Origin: DASZPL01 sp035550315
GTDB lineage: Bacteria; Actinomycetota; Actinomycetes; JAFAQI01
Length of the DNA: 64,000 nt
Direction of reading: 5' to 3'
Assembly (NCBI GenBank): GCA_035550315.1
Contig: DASZPL010000009.1
Coordinates: 1 to 64,000 of the forward strand
The notes beneath the pieces were generated by a model, which saw nothing but the letters and a program-made list of their open reading frames with translations, was not told where the DNA came from and made no database searches. The position numbers and the translations under genes are program-made. Position 1 is the first letter of the stretch; each line of letters begins with the position of its first letter. This document shows positions 53,147 through 62,138 of the stretch, one piece after another.

Positions 53147-54751
53147 GTGGAGTTCAACCTCGCTGACATCTACGAGTCGCTGGTCGACGTGATCGGCGAC
53201 CGCGAGGCGCTGATCTGCGGCGACCGGCGGCTCAGCTACGCCGAGTTGGAGCTGCGCGCCAACCGGCTGGCCCACCACCTGCAGGCGGTCGGTGTGCAGC
53301 CGGGAGACCACGTCGGCGTGCAGCTCTACAACTGCACCGAGTACGTCGAGACCATGCTGGCCTGCTTCAAGGTCCGGGCGGTGCCGGTCAACGTCAACTA
53401 CCGGTATGTCGAGGAAGAGCTGGCGTACCTCTACGACGACGCCGACCTGGTGGCGCTCGTGCACGACCCGGAGTTCACGTCGCGGATCGAGGCGGTGCGC
53501 GACCGGTCGCCGAAGCTGCGCCACTTCCTGAGCGTCGGGCCCGGGGAGCGGCCCAAGGGAGCCGTCGACTACGACGAGGCGCTGGCCGCCCAGTCGGATG
53601 CCCGCGACTTCGCGCCCCGCTCGCCGGACGACATCTACATCATCTACACCGGCGGCACGACCGGCATGCCGAAGGGCGTGATGTGGCGCCAGGAGGATCT
53701 GTTCTTCGCCGGGATGGGCGGCGGCGAGCCGGTGGGCACACCGGTGAGCCGGCCCGAGGAGATCGCCGAGCGCGCCCCCGGGCGGGGCGCGCTGGTGATG
53801 TTCCCGGTCGCTCCGCTGATGCACGGCGCGGCGCAGCTCGCGACCTGGATCGGGTTCCTGCAGGCCTCGAAGGTGGTGCTGGTCCGCAAGTTCGACGCGG
53901 CGGACGTCATCGCGACGGCCTCGCGCGAGAAGACGAACTCGGTGTCGATCGTCGGGGATGCCATGGCGCGTCCAATCGCCGAGGCGCTCGCTGGCCCGAT
54001 GGCGGGCACCGACCTGTCCAGCGTCTTCGCGATCAGCTCGGCCGGCGCGATCTTCTCGCAGGCGGTGCGCGACCGGCTGTCCGAGCTGTTGCCGCACGTC
54101 ATGCTGATGGACAACTTCGGTGCGTCCGAGACCGGCTTCCAGGGCACCGGCAAACCGGGGTCCAGCCCGGACGCAGGGCTGAAGTTCGAAGTCAACGCGC
54201 GCACCGCGGTGCTCGACGACGACCTCAAGCCGGTCGCGCCCGGCTCGGGTGTCATCGGCCGGGTGGCGCAGCGTGGCCACGTCCCGGTCGGCTACTACAA
54301 GGACGAGGCGAAGACGAAGGAGACGTTCGTCACCATCGACGGCGAACGTTGGGTGCTGCTGGGTGACATGGCGACGGTCGAGCCGGACGGCAGCATCGCG
54401 GTGCTCGGCCGCAAGGCGGTGTGCATCAACAGCGGCGGCGAGAAGATCTATCCGGAAGAGGTCGAGGCTGCGTTAAAGGCCCATCCGGCGGTGTACGACG
54501 CGGTGGTCACCGGCGTACCGGATGAGCGGTTCGGCCAGCGGGTCACGGCTCTGGTGCAGATCCGCGACGACGCAGCCGTCCCGACCCAGGAGGAGCTCGC
54601 AGCGCACTGCCAGACCCGGGTGGCGAGGTACAAGGTGCCGCGGTCGGTGCTGATCGTGCCGGAGATCCGCCGTTCGCCCAGTGGCAAGGCGGACTATCCG
54701 TGGGCGGCGAAGGTCGCCGGCGAAGCGCTCGCCGGCGCGGGGAGCTCATGA
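53147..54751 (+). CDS. fadD19: Steroid-CoA ligase, FadD19-like acyl-CoA synthetase
   Basis: A 534-residue ANL-superfamily ligase resembling M. tuberculosis FadD19. The ATP loop is YTGGTTGMPKGVMW, the adenylate motif FGASETGFQG, then VLLGDMATVEPDG and NSGGEKIYPEEVEAALKAHP, with the catalytic Lys in SPSGKADYPWA. It would convert the C26 sterol acid made by CYP125 to its CoA ester. The GTG start has AGGAG upstream, 27 bases after chsE5. The stop overlaps the kstR ATG. Confidence 0.88.
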   Translation: MEFNLADIYESLVDVIGDREALICGDRRLSYAELELRANRLAHHLQAVGVQPGDHVGVQLYNCTEYVETMLACFKVRAVPVNVNYRYVEEELAYLYDDADLVALVHDPEFTSRIEAVRDRSPKLRHFLSVGPGERPKGAVDYDEALAAQSDARDFAPRSPDDIYIIYTGGTTGMPKGVMWRQEDLFFAGMGGGEPVGTPVSRPEEIAERAPGRGALVMFPVAPLMHGAAQLATWIGFLQASKVVLVRKFDAADVIATASREKTNSVSIVGDAMARPIAEALAGPMAGTDLSSVFAISSAGAIFSQAVRDRLSELLPHVMLMDNFGASETGFQGTGKPGSSPDAGLKFEVNARTAVLDDDLKPVAPGSGVIGRVAQRGHVPVGYYKDEAKTKETFVTIDGERWVLLGDMATVEPDGSIAVLGRKAVCINSGGEKIYPEEVEAALKAHPAVYDAVVTGVPDERFGQRVTALVQIRDDAAVPTQEELAAHCQTRVARYKVPRSVLIVPEIRRSPSGKADYPWAAKVAGEALAGAGSS

Positions 54752-55350
54752 CCTCGCCGCAACCGACCGGCACGAAGCTGCCTCCGCCGTCGCAGCAGGC
54801 GCGGCGCGAGCGAATCCTCGACGCCGCGGTCGAGCTTGCGGCCGAGGGCGGCTACGAGGCCGTGCAGATGCGCGAGGTCGCCGAACGCGCCGACGTCGCG
54901 CTCGGGACGGTGTATCGCTACTTCCCGTCGAAGGTGCACTTGCTGGTCACCGCGATGGGCCGGACGTTTCAGACGTTGCAGGAAAGCGAACGGGTCAACG
55001 CCGGCGGGGGCGATCCCGAGGAACGGGTCTACCGCGTCGTCGCGGCGGTCACCCGGTTCATCGCCCGGCAGCGTCGGCTGTCGGGCGCGATGATCCGCGC
55101 GATGATGAGCGCCGATGCTGACGCCGGTCGCGAGGTCGAGGCCGTCGGAGACTTGCTGGTCGGCTTCATCGCCCGGGCGACGCACGACCCGGACTCGACG
55201 CCGTCCGAGCGGGACACGCTGGTCGCGCACACCATCGGCAAGGTGTGGCTGATCGACGTGGTCACGATGCTGTCCGGCCGGATGACGGTGTCGCAGGTGC
55301 TCGAGGACCTGCAAGCCACCATCAACCTGGTGATGGCCGACGCCGGCTAG
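54748..55350 (+). CDS. kstR: TetR-family repressor KstR
   Basis: A 200-residue TetR regulator matching mycobacterial KstR in the DNA-binding part: RRERILDAAVELAAEGGYEAVQMREVAERADVALGTVYRYFPSKVHLLV, nearly identical to Rv3574. The C-terminal ligand domain (LSGAMIRAMMSADADAGREVEAVGDLL) is likewise related. KstR blocks transcription until a 3-oxo-cholestenoyl-CoA type inducer binds. Its gene is the last of the cyp125 operon (ATGA with fadD19) and has no KstR box of its own, so the repressor is expected to control its own supply through the operon promoter. Confidence 0.88.
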   Translation: MTSPQPTGTKLPPPSQQARRERILDAAVELAAEGGYEAVQMREVAERADVALGTVYRYFPSKVHLLVTAMGRTFQTLQESERVNAGGGDPEERVYRVVAAVTRFIARQRRLSGAMIRAMMSADADAGREVEAVGDLLVGFIARATHDPDSTPSERDTLVAHTIGKVWLIDVVTMLSGRMTVSQVLEDLQATINLVMADAG

Positions 55351-55493
55351 CTCTTCTTCGACACCCGCCGCCGGGTCGACTTCTGCTTGCCCTGCCCCTG
55401 CTCAGGACTGACGGGCGGTTGTTGCGTTTTGCGCTTCAGTTCCTCGAGGCGCTCGATGGCGTCGGGGTCGGGCCTTGCCTGTTTTGGTGCCAC
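55347..55493 (-). CDS. Small lysine/arginine-rich protein (48 residues)
   Basis: A short frame begins at GTG 55493 with AGGAGGT 7 bases upstream, a near-ideal ribosome-binding site, and ends at TAG 55347-55349. It encodes VAPKQARPDPDAIERLEELKRK, a Gln/Pro stretch and a basic end RRRVSKKS, probably helical then disordered. It overlaps the kstR stop on the other strand by three bases and follows the gene at 55509 after 15 bases, so the pair is likely an operon. Function unknown. Confidence 0.55.
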   Translation of the reverse strand: MAPKQARPDPDAIERLEELKRKTQQPPVSPEQGQGKQKSTRRRVSKKS

Positions 55494-55508
55494 TGCGACG
55501 ACCTCCTG

Positions 55509-56090
55509 TTAGTCGATTGCTCGGTAGCTCAGTACGTCGTCGGGGCGCACGATCCGGCCCTCGATCACGGTTGTTCCGTCTATGGGGTCCGTCTTCACGG
55601 CAGCGGTCGGCGCCGCTCGCTTGGCGGCGTGCCACTTCCACAACAGTTGCGCCTCGACGCGCACAGGCTGCCGGTGCACCGGCAGTCGCAGCAGCAGGTC
55701 TTCGGTGACGATCTCGCCAGGCTCGATCCAGTCGTGTTGGGCAAGGAGCGGGTAGGCGCCGACCAACTCCCACGTGACCGCCATGGGCGCCGGCACGATC
55801 GGATCCGCGATCCGCGCTGCCGTGAGGGCGGTGCCCCGTTCCTGCGGGTACACGACCGCGTTGCCGATGTTCTTCACCTCGACTCTGACGTGGAGGCCGC
55901 CGGTCTCGCTTGGTTCGAGCCACTGGCCATAGATCCGGACGTCGATTCGTGGCCGATAGGTGCGTTCCTTGTAGAACCGGAAGTAGGCCCAGGCGCCGCC
56001 GACGAGGACGGCACCCGCCGTCACGACCGTCCCGACGATGTCGGTGACGTCGCTCACCGTCCGCAGTGGCCCGGCTACGGCCAGCATCAT
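55509..56090 (-). CDS. Membrane-anchored protein of unknown function
   Basis: A 193-residue protein with one N-terminal membrane helix (IVGTVVTAGAVLVGGAWAYFRFY) and a beta-rich cytosolic or external domain (PRIDVRIYGQWLEPSETGGLHVRVEVKNIGNAVVYPQERGTALT) resembling an immunoglobulin-like domain found in many hypothetical proteins. No enzyme motif is visible. GAGAGG precedes ATG 56090. It shares a strand with the small basic protein gene downstream and stands apart from the steroid genes. Confidence 0.68.
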   Translation of the reverse strand: MMLAVAGPLRTVSDVTDIVGTVVTAGAVLVGGAWAYFRFYKERTYRPRIDVRIYGQWLEPSETGGLHVRVEVKNIGNAVVYPQERGTALTAARIADPIVPAPMAVTWELVGAYPLLAQHDWIEPGEIVTEDLLLRLPVHRQPVRVEAQLLWKWHAAKRAAPTAAVKTDPIDGTTVIEGRIVRPDDVLSYRAID

Positions 56091-56119
56091 CCCGCCTCTC
56101 GGGCGAGATCCTGCCCGAA

Positions 56120-57403
56120 TCAGGCGGGGTTGTCAGCCACCTGGCTGGCAGCGACCGACTGTGCCGCGGCGCTGCCGTGGGTCCAGCGCAGGAAGCGCTC
56201 GACCGCGCGGATGACGTGGGCGCTGCGGACCGAGGCGAACACGTCAAACGCATGTTGCGCACCCGGCAGTTCGGCGTAGACCACCGGGTTGTCGTTCGCC
56301 TCTCGCAACCGTCGCACCAGTTCGCGCGCTTCCAACACGTTGACCAGCGAGTCGCGCGCTCCGTGGATGACGAAGAACGGCGGCGCGTCCGAGCGGACTC
56401 GAGTGAGCGGGGACGCCGCACGCGCCATGTCCCGATCGCGGTTCTTGAAGATCCGCGGAGCGAGGAACATTCGGTACTCGCGCTCGCCGGCCTTCGTTCC
56501 GAGCACGTTGGCGAGGTCGTACGCGCCGTAGAACGGCACGCATGCGGCCACGGAGGTGTCGGCGGACTCGAAGCCCGGTTGGTAGGCCGGGTCGTTGGGG
56601 GTCAGCGCGACCATCGCCGCCAGATGGCCGCCGGCCGACCCTCCGGTGACCGCGACGAAGTCGGGGTCACCGCCGTACTCCTCAATGTTGTCGCGGATCC
56701 ACGCCAACGCCTGCTTGCACGCGATCAGGTGCTCCGGCCAGGCGGACTGCGGTGACAGCGGGTAGTTCGGCGCGACGCAGACCCAGCCGCGCGCGGCCAG
56801 GTGGTTCATCAGCGGCAGGCCTTGTTGCTCCTTCTCGCCGATCACCCAGCCGCCGCCGTGGATCTGCAGCAGCACCGGCAGCTTGCCGCCGGCCTCCCGT
56901 GGCCGGTAGATGTCGAGCAGGTTGCGCCGCTTGCGCGCACCGGGTCGTGGGTTGGCGTAGGCGATGTTGCCGATCCGCCTCACGTCCGGGTGCTTGGTCT
57001 GCCACGGCATCAGCACCTGCCGCCATGGCGTGGTCAGATCCGCCTTCGTCGGAGCCGGGTCGAGCTGCGCAATCCAGTCGCTGCCGAGCCCTTCGGCGAG
57101 TGCGTCCTCGACCACGCCCCGCACCTGCAACGCCTGCCGGATCAGGGCGCCAAGGCCGACGGCCGACGCGGCGTTCAGCCCGAGCGCGATGCGGTCGCTG
57201 CGGTCGAGCCGGCCGCGCTTTGCGGCGACGTAGGCCGCCGAGCCGGCGGCGGTGATCGCCAGGTTCTGCGGCGCCAGCTCGCTGGTCAGCCAGCTCGCGA
57301 CAAACGAGGGCATCGCGAGCGGGTTCGCATTCGGAATCGGGCGCAGGCCGTTCGCGGTCAGGCCGGCCCCCAGCGCCGACAGCCGCAGGAATCGCTTCCC
57401 CAC
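56120..57403 (-). CDS. Alpha/beta-hydrolase esterase (HSL-type)
   Basis: A 427-residue esterase. The N-terminal ~190 residues are helical with hydrophobic stretches. The catalytic domain has the oxyanion motif HGGGW, the nucleophile GGSAGG, the Asp in VIHGARDSLVN and a C-terminal His in PGAQHAFDVF. It belongs to the hormone-sensitive-lipase/BD-FAE group and should cleave acyl esters. I chose GTG 57403, with a purine-rich GATGGGGG stretch ahead; the upstream frame runs into the dispersed repeat at 57415. Confidence 0.82.
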   Translation of the reverse strand: MGKRFLRLSALGAGLTANGLRPIPNANPLAMPSFVASWLTSELAPQNLAITAAGSAAYVAAKRGRLDRSDRIALGLNAASAVGLGALIRQALQVRGVVEDALAEGLGSDWIAQLDPAPTKADLTTPWRQVLMPWQTKHPDVRRIGNIAYANPRPGARKRRNLLDIYRPREAGGKLPVLLQIHGGGWVIGEKEQQGLPLMNHLAARGWVCVAPNYPLSPQSAWPEHLIACKQALAWIRDNIEEYGGDPDFVAVTGGSAGGHLAAMVALTPNDPAYQPGFESADTSVAACVPFYGAYDLANVLGTKAGEREYRMFLAPRIFKNRDRDMARAASPLTRVRSDAPPFFVIHGARDSLVNVLEARELVRRLREANDNPVVYAELPGAQHAFDVFASVRSAHVIRAVERFLRWTHGSAAAQSVAASQVADNPA

Positions 57404-57414
57404 GCCCCCATCAT

Positions 57415-57477
57415 CGCCGAGTGAGACGAAGTTCGCGTTCGTGGGCCCGCGGAACGCGAGTTTCGTCGCACTCGGCG
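57415..57477. repeat. Dispersed inverted repeat, copy C (CGAGTGCGACGAA family)
   Basis: CGCCGAGTGAGACGAAGTTC (57415-57434) and GGAACGCGAGTTTCGTCGCA (from 57451) form a long imperfect stem in the gap between the divergent esterase and WS/DGAT genes. Here it lies upstream of both genes, unlike copies A and B, so a pure terminator role does not explain it. Confidence 0.8.
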
Positions 57478-57507
57478 GGGTGGTGGCGGGCGCCGTACGA
57501 TTCCGGC

Positions 57508-58953
57508 ATGCAGCGGCTGGGTGGGCTCGACTCCGCGTTTCTCTACTTCGAAACGCCGACGATGCACATGCACGTCGGCGGGCTAATGCTGGTCGACCCC
57601 TCGACGGCGCCACGGCCGTACTCATTCGCGGAGTACTACCGCTACATCGAGTCACGGCTGCCGCGGGTGCCGGCCTTTCGGCGCAAGCTCGCAACCGTCC
57701 CGTTGAACCTCGGTCGGCCGGTGTGGGTCGAGGATCCCGACTTCGACCTCGACTATCACTTGCGGCGTACGGCGGTGCCGGCTCCCGGCGGTGACCGGGA
57801 GACCGCCGACGTGGTGGGCGACATCCTCAGCCGGCCGCTCGACCGGAGCCGCCCGCTGTGGGAGATGTGGATCGTCGAGGGACGCGCCGACGGCCTGATC
57901 GCGATCGTCGCGAAGGTGCATCACTCGACGATCGACGGGATGACCGGCGCGAACATGATGGCCGAACTGTTCGATCTCGACGCCACCCCGCCGGATCCCG
58001 CCGGCGTGCAGGACGACTGGGAGCCGGAACGCGGGCCCGGCGACGTCGCGCTCCTCGGCCGCGCGCTCTACGACCTGGTCAGCCGGCCGGCCGGGGTCGT
58101 CAAGCTGCTGCCCGGCACGATGCTTGGCGTCGGCCGGCTGTTGAACCGCCGCGGTCGCGGCGCGCCCGGGATGCCGGCACCATTCACCGCGCCGCGGACG
58201 TCGTTCAACGCCACCGTCACCCCGCACCGCACGGTCGCGTACACGAAGATCTCGCTCGCCGACGTCAAGCTGATCAAGAACGCGTTCGACGTCAAGGTCA
58301 ACGACGTCGTGATTGCGATCTGCTCCGGTGCGTTGCGCCGATACCTCGCGTCGCGCGACGAGCTGCCGGACCGTTCGCTGATCGCGGCGATCCCGGTCTC
58401 GGTGCACGACCGCAGCGAAGGGCAGGAAGGCACCACCAAGGTGTCGGTGATGTTCTCCAGCCTCGCTAGCGACGTCGAGGATCCGGGGGAGCGGCTGCGC
58501 GAGATCGCGCGCACCAACGAGGGCGCGAAGGAAGACCACGAGCTGGTCGGCGCGCACTTGCTGCAGAACTGGGCCGAGCACGCCGCGCCGAACACGTTTT
58601 CATTAGCCGCGCGGGTCTACTCCAGCCTGCGGATCGCGAACCGTCATCCGGTGGTGCACAACCTGATCATTTCGAACGTGCCGGGTCCGCCGATCCCGCT
58701 CTACTTCGACGGCGGCCGGCTGGTCGCACTGCATCCGCTCGGCCCGGTCATGGACGGCGCCGGACTGAACGTGACCGTGCTGTCCAACATGGAGGCGATC
58801 GGGTTCGGCTTCATCGCCTGCCGCGAGCTGGTGCCCGACCTGTGGGACCTCGCCGAACAGGTCCCGGCGGCGACCGCGGAGCTGGTCGAGGCCGCTCGCG
58901 CGCTGGCGCCGGTGGGCGCTACGCCGCCGCCCGGCGCTGAATCCGCCGGCTGA
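57508..58953 (+). CDS. Wax ester synthase/diacylglycerol acyltransferase (WS/DGAT)
   Basis: A 481-residue WS/DGAT protein. The catalytic motif HHSTIDG (H138, H139, D143, G144) is intact, and PGPPIPLYFDGGRLVALHPLGPVMDGAGLNVTVLSNMEAIGFGF covers the usual C-terminal block. These enzymes esterify fatty acyl-CoA to alcohols or diacylglycerol to store carbon, as in mycobacterial tgs genes. ATG 57508 gives MQRLGGLDSAFLYFE, the usual family start. Its last 35 bases overlap the convergent hydrolase gene. Confidence 0.93.
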   Translation: MQRLGGLDSAFLYFETPTMHMHVGGLMLVDPSTAPRPYSFAEYYRYIESRLPRVPAFRRKLATVPLNLGRPVWVEDPDFDLDYHLRRTAVPAPGGDRETADVVGDILSRPLDRSRPLWEMWIVEGRADGLIAIVAKVHHSTIDGMTGANMMAELFDLDATPPDPAGVQDDWEPERGPGDVALLGRALYDLVSRPAGVVKLLPGTMLGVGRLLNRRGRGAPGMPAPFTAPRTSFNATVTPHRTVAYTKISLADVKLIKNAFDVKVNDVVIAICSGALRRYLASRDELPDRSLIAAIPVSVHDRSEGQEGTTKVSVMFSSLASDVEDPGERLREIARTNEGAKEDHELVGAHLLQNWAEHAAPNTFSLAARVYSSLRIANRHPVVHNLIISNVPGPPIPLYFDGGRLVALHPLGPVMDGAGLNVTVLSNMEAIGFGFIACRELVPDLWDLAEQVPAATAELVEAARALAPVGATPPPGAESAG

Positions 58954-59839
58954 TCGACAAGCACGCTTCGACCAACGCCGGCACGAACTCGTCGGCGCCG
59001 AGCACCAGGGCGGTGTGCGCGCCCTCGATGTCGAACGACATCGCACCGGGAATCGCCGCGGCCAGCCGTCGCTGTCGCCGGGTCGGGATCAGCCGGTCGC
59101 GGGTCGCGACGATGACGCTGGCAGGTACGTCGACCTGCCGGATCCATGCCGATGAGTCGAACCGGCCGATCTCGTCGATCGCCGCGAACATCGACCAGAT
59201 GCTGGTGCTCCGGAACTCGGAGAACGCCCACGGCCCGAGTTGCGCAAGCTCGGCGCTCAGCGGCGTGGGCTCGTCGCTGAGCCGGGCCGCCAGCCGCTCC
59301 ATCCCCAGTCGCGCGCGGCTGCCGAGCCGGGTCATCGCAAGGGTGGTCAGCCAGAACCAGAGCCGCTCGGCGGGCGTGCCGCAGAAGTTGCGCGACGTCG
59401 CGCCGAGCACGAGTCCTTCGACCCGCCGCCGGTGGCGCTTCCAGACGAGTTGCGCGATCGCGCCGCCCATCGAGTAGCCGACCACGGTGAACCGATCGAT
59501 GCCGAGCGCGTCGGCGACTGCCACGACATCGTCCGCGCAGTCGGCGAGCCGGAACTCCTCCGAGCGGATGCCGCGGCCGTGCCACCGCTGATCGAAGGCT
59601 ACGACCCGGAAGTGCTCGGACAGCCGCGACATCGACGGGTACCACGACAGCGCCGCGGTCGTCGCCAAGGCGTGCACCAGGATGACGGCCGGAGCTCCAG
59701 GCGGCCCGGGCAGGTCGATCACGCAGGTGGTCCCGCGGCCCGGCAGCTCGAGCGGGCGACCGGGCGCAAACTCCACCGGCTGGGCCGGCTTCGCGACCCG
59801 GCCGAGCGTTGCCAGCACTGCTGGCGCGAGCATGACCAT
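58919..59839 (-). CDS. Alpha/beta-hydrolase (lipase/esterase-like)
   Basis: A 306-residue alpha/beta-hydrolase: oxyanion HALATTAALSW, AFDQRWHGRG, nucleophile GYSMGG, Asp in ATRDRLIP and His in EGAHTAL. A short hydrophobic N-terminus (MLAPAVLATLG) may associate with the membrane. Function is probably ester hydrolysis. ATG 59839 is used (ATG 59833 is close by). A TCTGACG-type palindrome lies 15 bases upstream, and a KstR box is further up, shared with the divergent LLM gene. Confidence 0.85.
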   Translation of the reverse strand: MVMLAPAVLATLGRVAKPAQPVEFAPGRPLELPGRGTTCVIDLPGPPGAPAVILVHALATTAALSWYPSMSRLSEHFRVVAFDQRWHGRGIRSEEFRLADCADDVVAVADALGIDRFTVVGYSMGGAIAQLVWKRHRRRVEGLVLGATSRNFCGTPAERLWFWLTTLAMTRLGSRARLGMERLAARLSDEPTPLSAELAQLGPWAFSEFRSTSIWSMFAAIDEIGRFDSSAWIRQVDVPASVIVATRDRLIPTRRQRRLAAAIPGAMSFDIEGAHTALVLGADEFVPALVEACLSISRRIQRRAAA

Positions 59840-59853
59840 CGCTCGGAACTTAT

Positions 59854-59870
59854 CCTGACGGCGGGTCAGA
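59854..59870. promoter_or_regulatory. TCTGACG-type palindrome, site 4
   Basis: CCTGACG-gcg-GGTCAGA differs from the perfect palindrome at only two positions. It is 15 bases upstream of the alpha/beta-hydrolase gene and 41 bases from a KstR box, so the same promoter region carries both operator types. Confidence 0.62.
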
Positions 59871-59910
59871 AATGCGCGTTCGCAACGGTTTCCTCGCAGC
59901 ATTGTCAAAC

Positions 59911-59924
59911 TGAAACGTGTTCTA
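59911..59924. promoter_or_regulatory. KstR box upstream of the Rv3520c-like gene
   Basis: TGAAACGTGTTCTA matches TNNAACNNGTTNNA at every fixed position. It lies 37 bases before the GTG of the LLM gene and upstream of the divergent alpha/beta-hydrolase. The M. tuberculosis homologue Rv3520c lies in the KstR-controlled gene region, which supports the call. Confidence 0.85.
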
Positions 59925-59961
59925 ATAGAGCGCCGATGCCGTTGTCGGGGAGGTAGGACGC

Positions 59962-60975
59962 GTGACGGACGACCTGAAGCTCGGGCTGATGCTCGGCTAC
60001 TGGGGCGCGAATCCGGACGACGCCACCGAGACCGTGCTGGCCGCGGAAGACTGCGGCTTCGACACCGTGTGGACGGCCGAGGCGTACGGCTCCGACGCGT
60101 TCACGCCGCTGACCTGGTACGCCGCGCGGACCTCGCGGATCAAACTGGCGACCGGCTTGGTGCAGCTCTCGGCGCGCACTCCGGCGGCGACCGCGATGAC
60201 CGCGGCGACGCTGGACGCACTGTCCGGCGGCCGGCTGACCCTCGGGCTCGGCGTCTCGGGCCCGCAGGTCGTGGAGGGTTGGTACGGCGTACCGTTCCCG
60301 AAGCCGCTCGAACGCACCCGCGACTACGTCGAGATCCTGCGTTCGGTGTGGCGGCGTGACGTCGTCAGCCATGACAGCGCGCACTACCCGCTGCCGTTCC
60401 CCGGCGGCACCGGGCTCGGCAAGTCCATCAAGCTGACCCTGCACCCCGTGCGTGACCGGATTCCGATCCTGCTCGGCGCGGAGGGCCCGAAGAACGTCGC
60501 GCTCGCGACCGAGATCGCCGACGGCTGGCTGCCGATCTTCTACCACGTGGAGCGGGGCAACGACGTCTACGCGGAAGCGCTGGCCGGCGCTTCGGCCGGC
60601 TTCCGCGTCTGCTGCCCGGTGACCGTCGTCGTCAACGACGACGTCAAAGCCGCGATCGAGACGGTGAAGTGGACGTTGGCGTTCTACATCGGCGGCATGG
60701 GTGCGGCCAACATGAACTTCCACCTCAACGTGATCGGCCGGATGGGGTACGCCGATGACGCCGCCGTCGTCCAGCGGCACTTCCTCGACGGCGACCGGGA
60801 AGCCGCCATGCGGGCGGTGCCGGACGACCTCGCCGACGGCATCGCGCTGTGCGGGCCGCTCGACCGGATCAAGGAACGGCTCGAGCTGTGGCGGCAGAGC
60901 CCGGTCTCCGAAATCCTGGTCGGCGGCGTGCGCGATCCGAAACAGCTCGCCGCGCTGACCGACATGGTCCGGTAG
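59962..60975 (+). CDS. LLM-class F420-dependent oxidoreductase, Rv3520c-like
   Basis: A 337-residue F420-type LLM enzyme strikingly similar to M. tuberculosis Rv3520c: LGLMLGYWGANPDDATETVLAAEDCGFDTVWTAEAYGSDAFTPL, LVQLSARTPAATAMTAATLDALSGGRLTLGLGVSGPQVVEGWYGVPFPKPLERTRDYV and LLGAEGPKNVALATEIADGWLPIFY. Rv3520c belongs to the cholesterol regulon, though its reaction is not settled. GTG 59962 follows GGAGGTAGG. A perfect KstR box lies upstream. Confidence 0.9.
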   Translation: MTDDLKLGLMLGYWGANPDDATETVLAAEDCGFDTVWTAEAYGSDAFTPLTWYAARTSRIKLATGLVQLSARTPAATAMTAATLDALSGGRLTLGLGVSGPQVVEGWYGVPFPKPLERTRDYVEILRSVWRRDVVSHDSAHYPLPFPGGTGLGKSIKLTLHPVRDRIPILLGAEGPKNVALATEIADGWLPIFYHVERGNDVYAEALAGASAGFRVCCPVTVVVNDDVKAAIETVKWTLAFYIGGMGAANMNFHLNVIGRMGYADDAAVVQRHFLDGDREAAMRAVPDDLADGIALCGPLDRIKERLELWRQSPVSEILVGGVRDPKQLAALTDMVR

Positions 60976-60986
60976 GACCTGACCGC

Positions 60987-62081
60987 ATGTCGGTCATTGC
61001 TGGCGAGAGCATCAATGCGTTGCTCGGCCGCGCGCGCCGCGACGTCGACGAGGGCGTGTTGCCCTCGTGCCAACTGGCGCTCGCCTGCGACGGCGAGGTG
61101 GTCGCCGCCGCGACGTTCGGCGCACCCGACGGGTCGCGCTATGTGACCTTCAGCGTGACCAAGGCGTTCAGCGCCGGGCTGGCGTGGCTGCTGATCGGCG
61201 ACGCGGCGGTGTCCGACCAAACCCGTGTGGCCGAGGTGGTGCCGGAATTCGGCAGCAACGGCAAGCACGTCGTGACGATCGAGCATCTGCTGACACACAC
61301 GGCGGGGTTCCCGCGGGCGCCGATGCGCCCCGAGGAAGGCGTCGACCGGGAGCGTCGACTGGAGCGGTTCGCATCATGGCGACTCGACTGGGCGCCGGGC
61401 AGCCAGACGGAGTATCACGCGACCTCGGCGTACTGGCCGCTCGTGGAAGTGGTGGAACGGGTCACCGGGTCGGACTTCCGGCAGGTCTTCGCCGAGCGCA
61501 TCGCCGCGCCACTGGGCCTCCGCGGGTTGTCACTCGGCGCCGCCATGGGTCAGCAAAACGACGTGATGCCGGTCTGCGCCGTCGGCGACGCGACCGGTGC
61601 GGCCGAGACCCTGGGCGACCGGTTGCGGGAAACCGGTGCGGGCTTCCTGCTGCGCTTCAACGAACCGGAGGTGCTCGCCGCCGGCGTGCCGGGTGCCGGG
61701 GCGGTGGCGACCGCGAGCGACGTCGCGCTGTACTACCAGTCGTTGCTCGGCCCGGACGACGCGGTCTGGCCACGCGACGTGGTGCGCGATGCGACGAGCA
61801 ACGTGCGCAACACCTTGGTCGATCCGCTGTTCAACCACCCGGCGAACCGCACGCTCGGCCTGGTCGTCGCCGGTGACGACCCGCTGATGCGCGGCTTCGG
61901 CCGCAGTGTCGGGCCGAGGGCGTTCGGTGCGATGGGCGTCGGCGGTCAGATCGCCTGGGCCGACCCGGACAGCGGCCTGTCGTTCTGCTACCTCACCAAC
62001 GGCCTGGACGCCGACGTCGTCGGCTCGTTCCAGCGCGCCGCGAAGCTCGCCGGGCTGGCCGGCCGCTGCGCCGCCATCTAA
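60987..62081 (+). CDS. Serine beta-lactamase-family esterase (EstB/LACTB-like)
   Basis: A 364-residue class C beta-lactamase-fold hydrolase. The S-x-x-K motif is SVTK (S56, K59), and Tyr143 in EYHATSAYW is the likely second catalytic residue; the third motif is GVGGQIAWADP in place of KTG. Such cytosolic proteins are usually esterases rather than antibiotic-degrading enzymes. There is no signal peptide. It lies 11 bases after the KstR-controlled LLM gene, so it probably shares that transcript and may hydrolyse a lactone or ester from steroid rings. Confidence 0.82.
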   Translation: MSVIAGESINALLGRARRDVDEGVLPSCQLALACDGEVVAAATFGAPDGSRYVTFSVTKAFSAGLAWLLIGDAAVSDQTRVAEVVPEFGSNGKHVVTIEHLLTHTAGFPRAPMRPEEGVDRERRLERFASWRLDWAPGSQTEYHATSAYWPLVEVVERVTGSDFRQVFAERIAAPLGLRGLSLGAAMGQQNDVMPVCAVGDATGAAETLGDRLRETGAGFLLRFNEPEVLAAGVPGAGAVATASDVALYYQSLLGPDDAVWPRDVVRDATSNVRNTLVDPLFNHPANRTLGLVVAGDDPLMRGFGRSVGPRAFGAMGVGGQIAWADPDSGLSFCYLTNGLDADVVGSFQRAAKLAGLAGRCAAI

Positions 62082-62086
62082 ACGTT

Positions 62087-62128
62087 TGTCAGCATTTGCC
62101 GGGGCTATAGGCCCCGCAAACGCTGACA
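62087..62128 (+). terminator. Hairpin terminator between convergent genes
   Basis: TGTCAGCATTTGCCGGGGC (62087-62105) pairs with GCCCCGCAAACGCTGACA (62111-62128) around TATAG, a GC-rich stem with one bulge and one mismatch, 6 bases after the beta-lactamase-fold gene stop. No T-run follows; it probably serves both converging transcripts. Confidence 0.7.
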
Positions 62129-62138
62129 GGTTGCTTGG

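Noticed and set aside
56120..57694. Longer esterase starting at 57694
   Set aside because: The added 97 residues are low complexity and cross the dispersed repeat and the WS/DGAT start; GTG 57403 fits better.
59281..59477. Open frames on the plus strand inside the alpha/beta-hydrolase gene
   Set aside because: They mirror the hydrolase codons, have no ribosome-binding sites and show no domain pattern.
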